The notes below the pieces were generated by a model, which worked only from the letters and a program-made list of their open reading frames with translations, was not told the DNA's origin and ran no database searches. The translations under genes and the position numbers were made by a program. DNA of 64,000 nucleotides from CALGLS01 sp964508085. GTDB lineage: Bacteria > Bacteroidota > Bacteroidia > Chitinophagales > Saprospiraceae. Position 1 is the stretch's first letter, and every line of letters begins with the position of its first letter. Shown in pieces: positions 63,726-64,000 of this stretch. Location of the stretch: positions 1 to 64,000 of the forward strand of contig CAZDTI010000001.1 in NCBI GenBank assembly GCA_964508085.1, read 5' to 3'.

Positions 63726-64000
63726 ATGGAATCTACCTTAACTTCTTCAAAAAAACAAGCTAGTATGTACAAGGAAGTACAAAAAGTCGCTGTTATCGGA
63801 CTTGGCTATGTCGGTTTGCCCCTAGCAGTAGAACTTGGTAAAAAATATCCAACGGTAGGTTTTGACATCAATCAGCAAAGAGTTAACGAACTTAATGCTG
63901 GTACAGACAAAACCCTGGAGGTGTCCGATGATTATTTGAGCGCCGTAGTCTCTAAAGAAAATTCGAACACTGATCTTGGTCTTTTTGTAACAACAGATTT
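63726..64000 (+). CDS. Nucleotide-sugar dehydrogenase, N-terminal part (continues beyond window)
   Basis: First 91 codons of a dehydrogenase: MESTLTSSKKQASMYKEVQK then VAVIGLGYVGLPLAVELGKK, a GxGYVGLP NAD-binding motif, and VGFDINQQRVNELNAGTDKT, typical of the TviB/VipA/WbpA group acting on UDP-GalNAc or UDP-GlcNAc. The 167-bp gap upstream contains a weak GAAAC/GTTTC hairpin followed by AAGTTTTTT near 63600-63640 that may end the export operon. It is the second such enzyme in 12 kb. Confidence 0.85.
   Translation, partial: MESTLTSSKKQASMYKEVQKVAVIGLGYVGLPLAVELGKKYPTVGFDINQQRVNELNAGTDKTLEVSDDYLSAVVSKENSNTDLGLFVTTD

Overview
The window comes from a Bacteroidota genome, most likely a free-living member of the Saprospiria (Lewinella/Saprospiraceae-like). 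The evidence is type IX secretion sorting domains, including a gliding-motility CHU_C-type C-terminus, a carboxypeptidase-regulatory/TonB-dependent receptor, a DUF6089-type barrel, a RemB/Wzi-like barrel, a VanZ protein, a zinc-less DksA/TraR and a NusG-like (UpxY) antiterminator ahead of a polysaccharide locus. The taxonomic placement is inference; no rRNA or tRNA gene was seen.

Layout. (i) 1-13.8 kb is ordinary accessory DNA: small hypotheticals, a GyrI-like protein, a frameshifted TPR lipoprotein, a VWA/MIDAS protein, a MITE-like inverted-repeat element, a large secreted CHU_C protein, a large unrecognised cytoplasmic protein, a CotH-family secreted protein, DksA/TraR and an ArsC/LMW-PTP-like protein. 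(ii) 13.8-20.9 kb is a complete plasmid-type replication and segregation module. It has a 2.2-kb gene-free array of TTTTTACAGCAATACAG-type repeats, a short ParA with a ribbon-helix-helix partner, a Rep_3 initiator and an iteron origin built on GATGTAACTCTACGCTTT with about 20-21 bp phasing. Single Rep iterons also lie 4.5 kb outside rep at 14079 and just before metH at 23223. Because the module sits beside metH and a large biosynthetic and capsule region, the replicon may be a chromid, a megaplasmid, or a chromosome with an integrated plasmid.

(iii) 23.3-27 kb: a RemB/Wzi-like barrel precedes full-length cobalamin-dependent methionine synthase. (iv) 27-51.8 kb: a divergent nonribosomal peptide gene cluster. 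The minus-strand operon is TonB receptor, acyl-CoA dehydrogenase, stand-alone adenylation enzyme, stand-alone carrier protein, C-A-PCP NRPS. The middle three match the known prolyl-to-pyrrolyl-2-carboxyl-S-PCP cassette, and an ornithine cyclodeaminase homologue that could supply proline lies nearby. The plus-strand operon is ABC exporter, HupE/UreJ-type permease, NRPS C-A-PCP-E, and NRPS C-PCP-TE. A GT1 glycosyltransferase, a sulfotransferase and a secreted pseudo-gingipain lie between. The simplest model is a pyrrole-capped peptide with a D-residue that is exported and, given the receptor and permease, may be a metallophore. The last NRPS lacks an A domain and its TE has Cys where Ser is usual.

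(v) 51.9-64 kb: a polysaccharide locus. It has two nucleotide-sugar dehydrogenases, a GT2, a winged-helix regulator, a UpxY/NusG-like antiterminator, cysC-cysD-cysN (PAPS formation), a multi-SLBB outer-membrane export protein and a Wzz-like chain-length protein. Sulfate activation inside an export locus suggests a sulfated exopolysaccharide.
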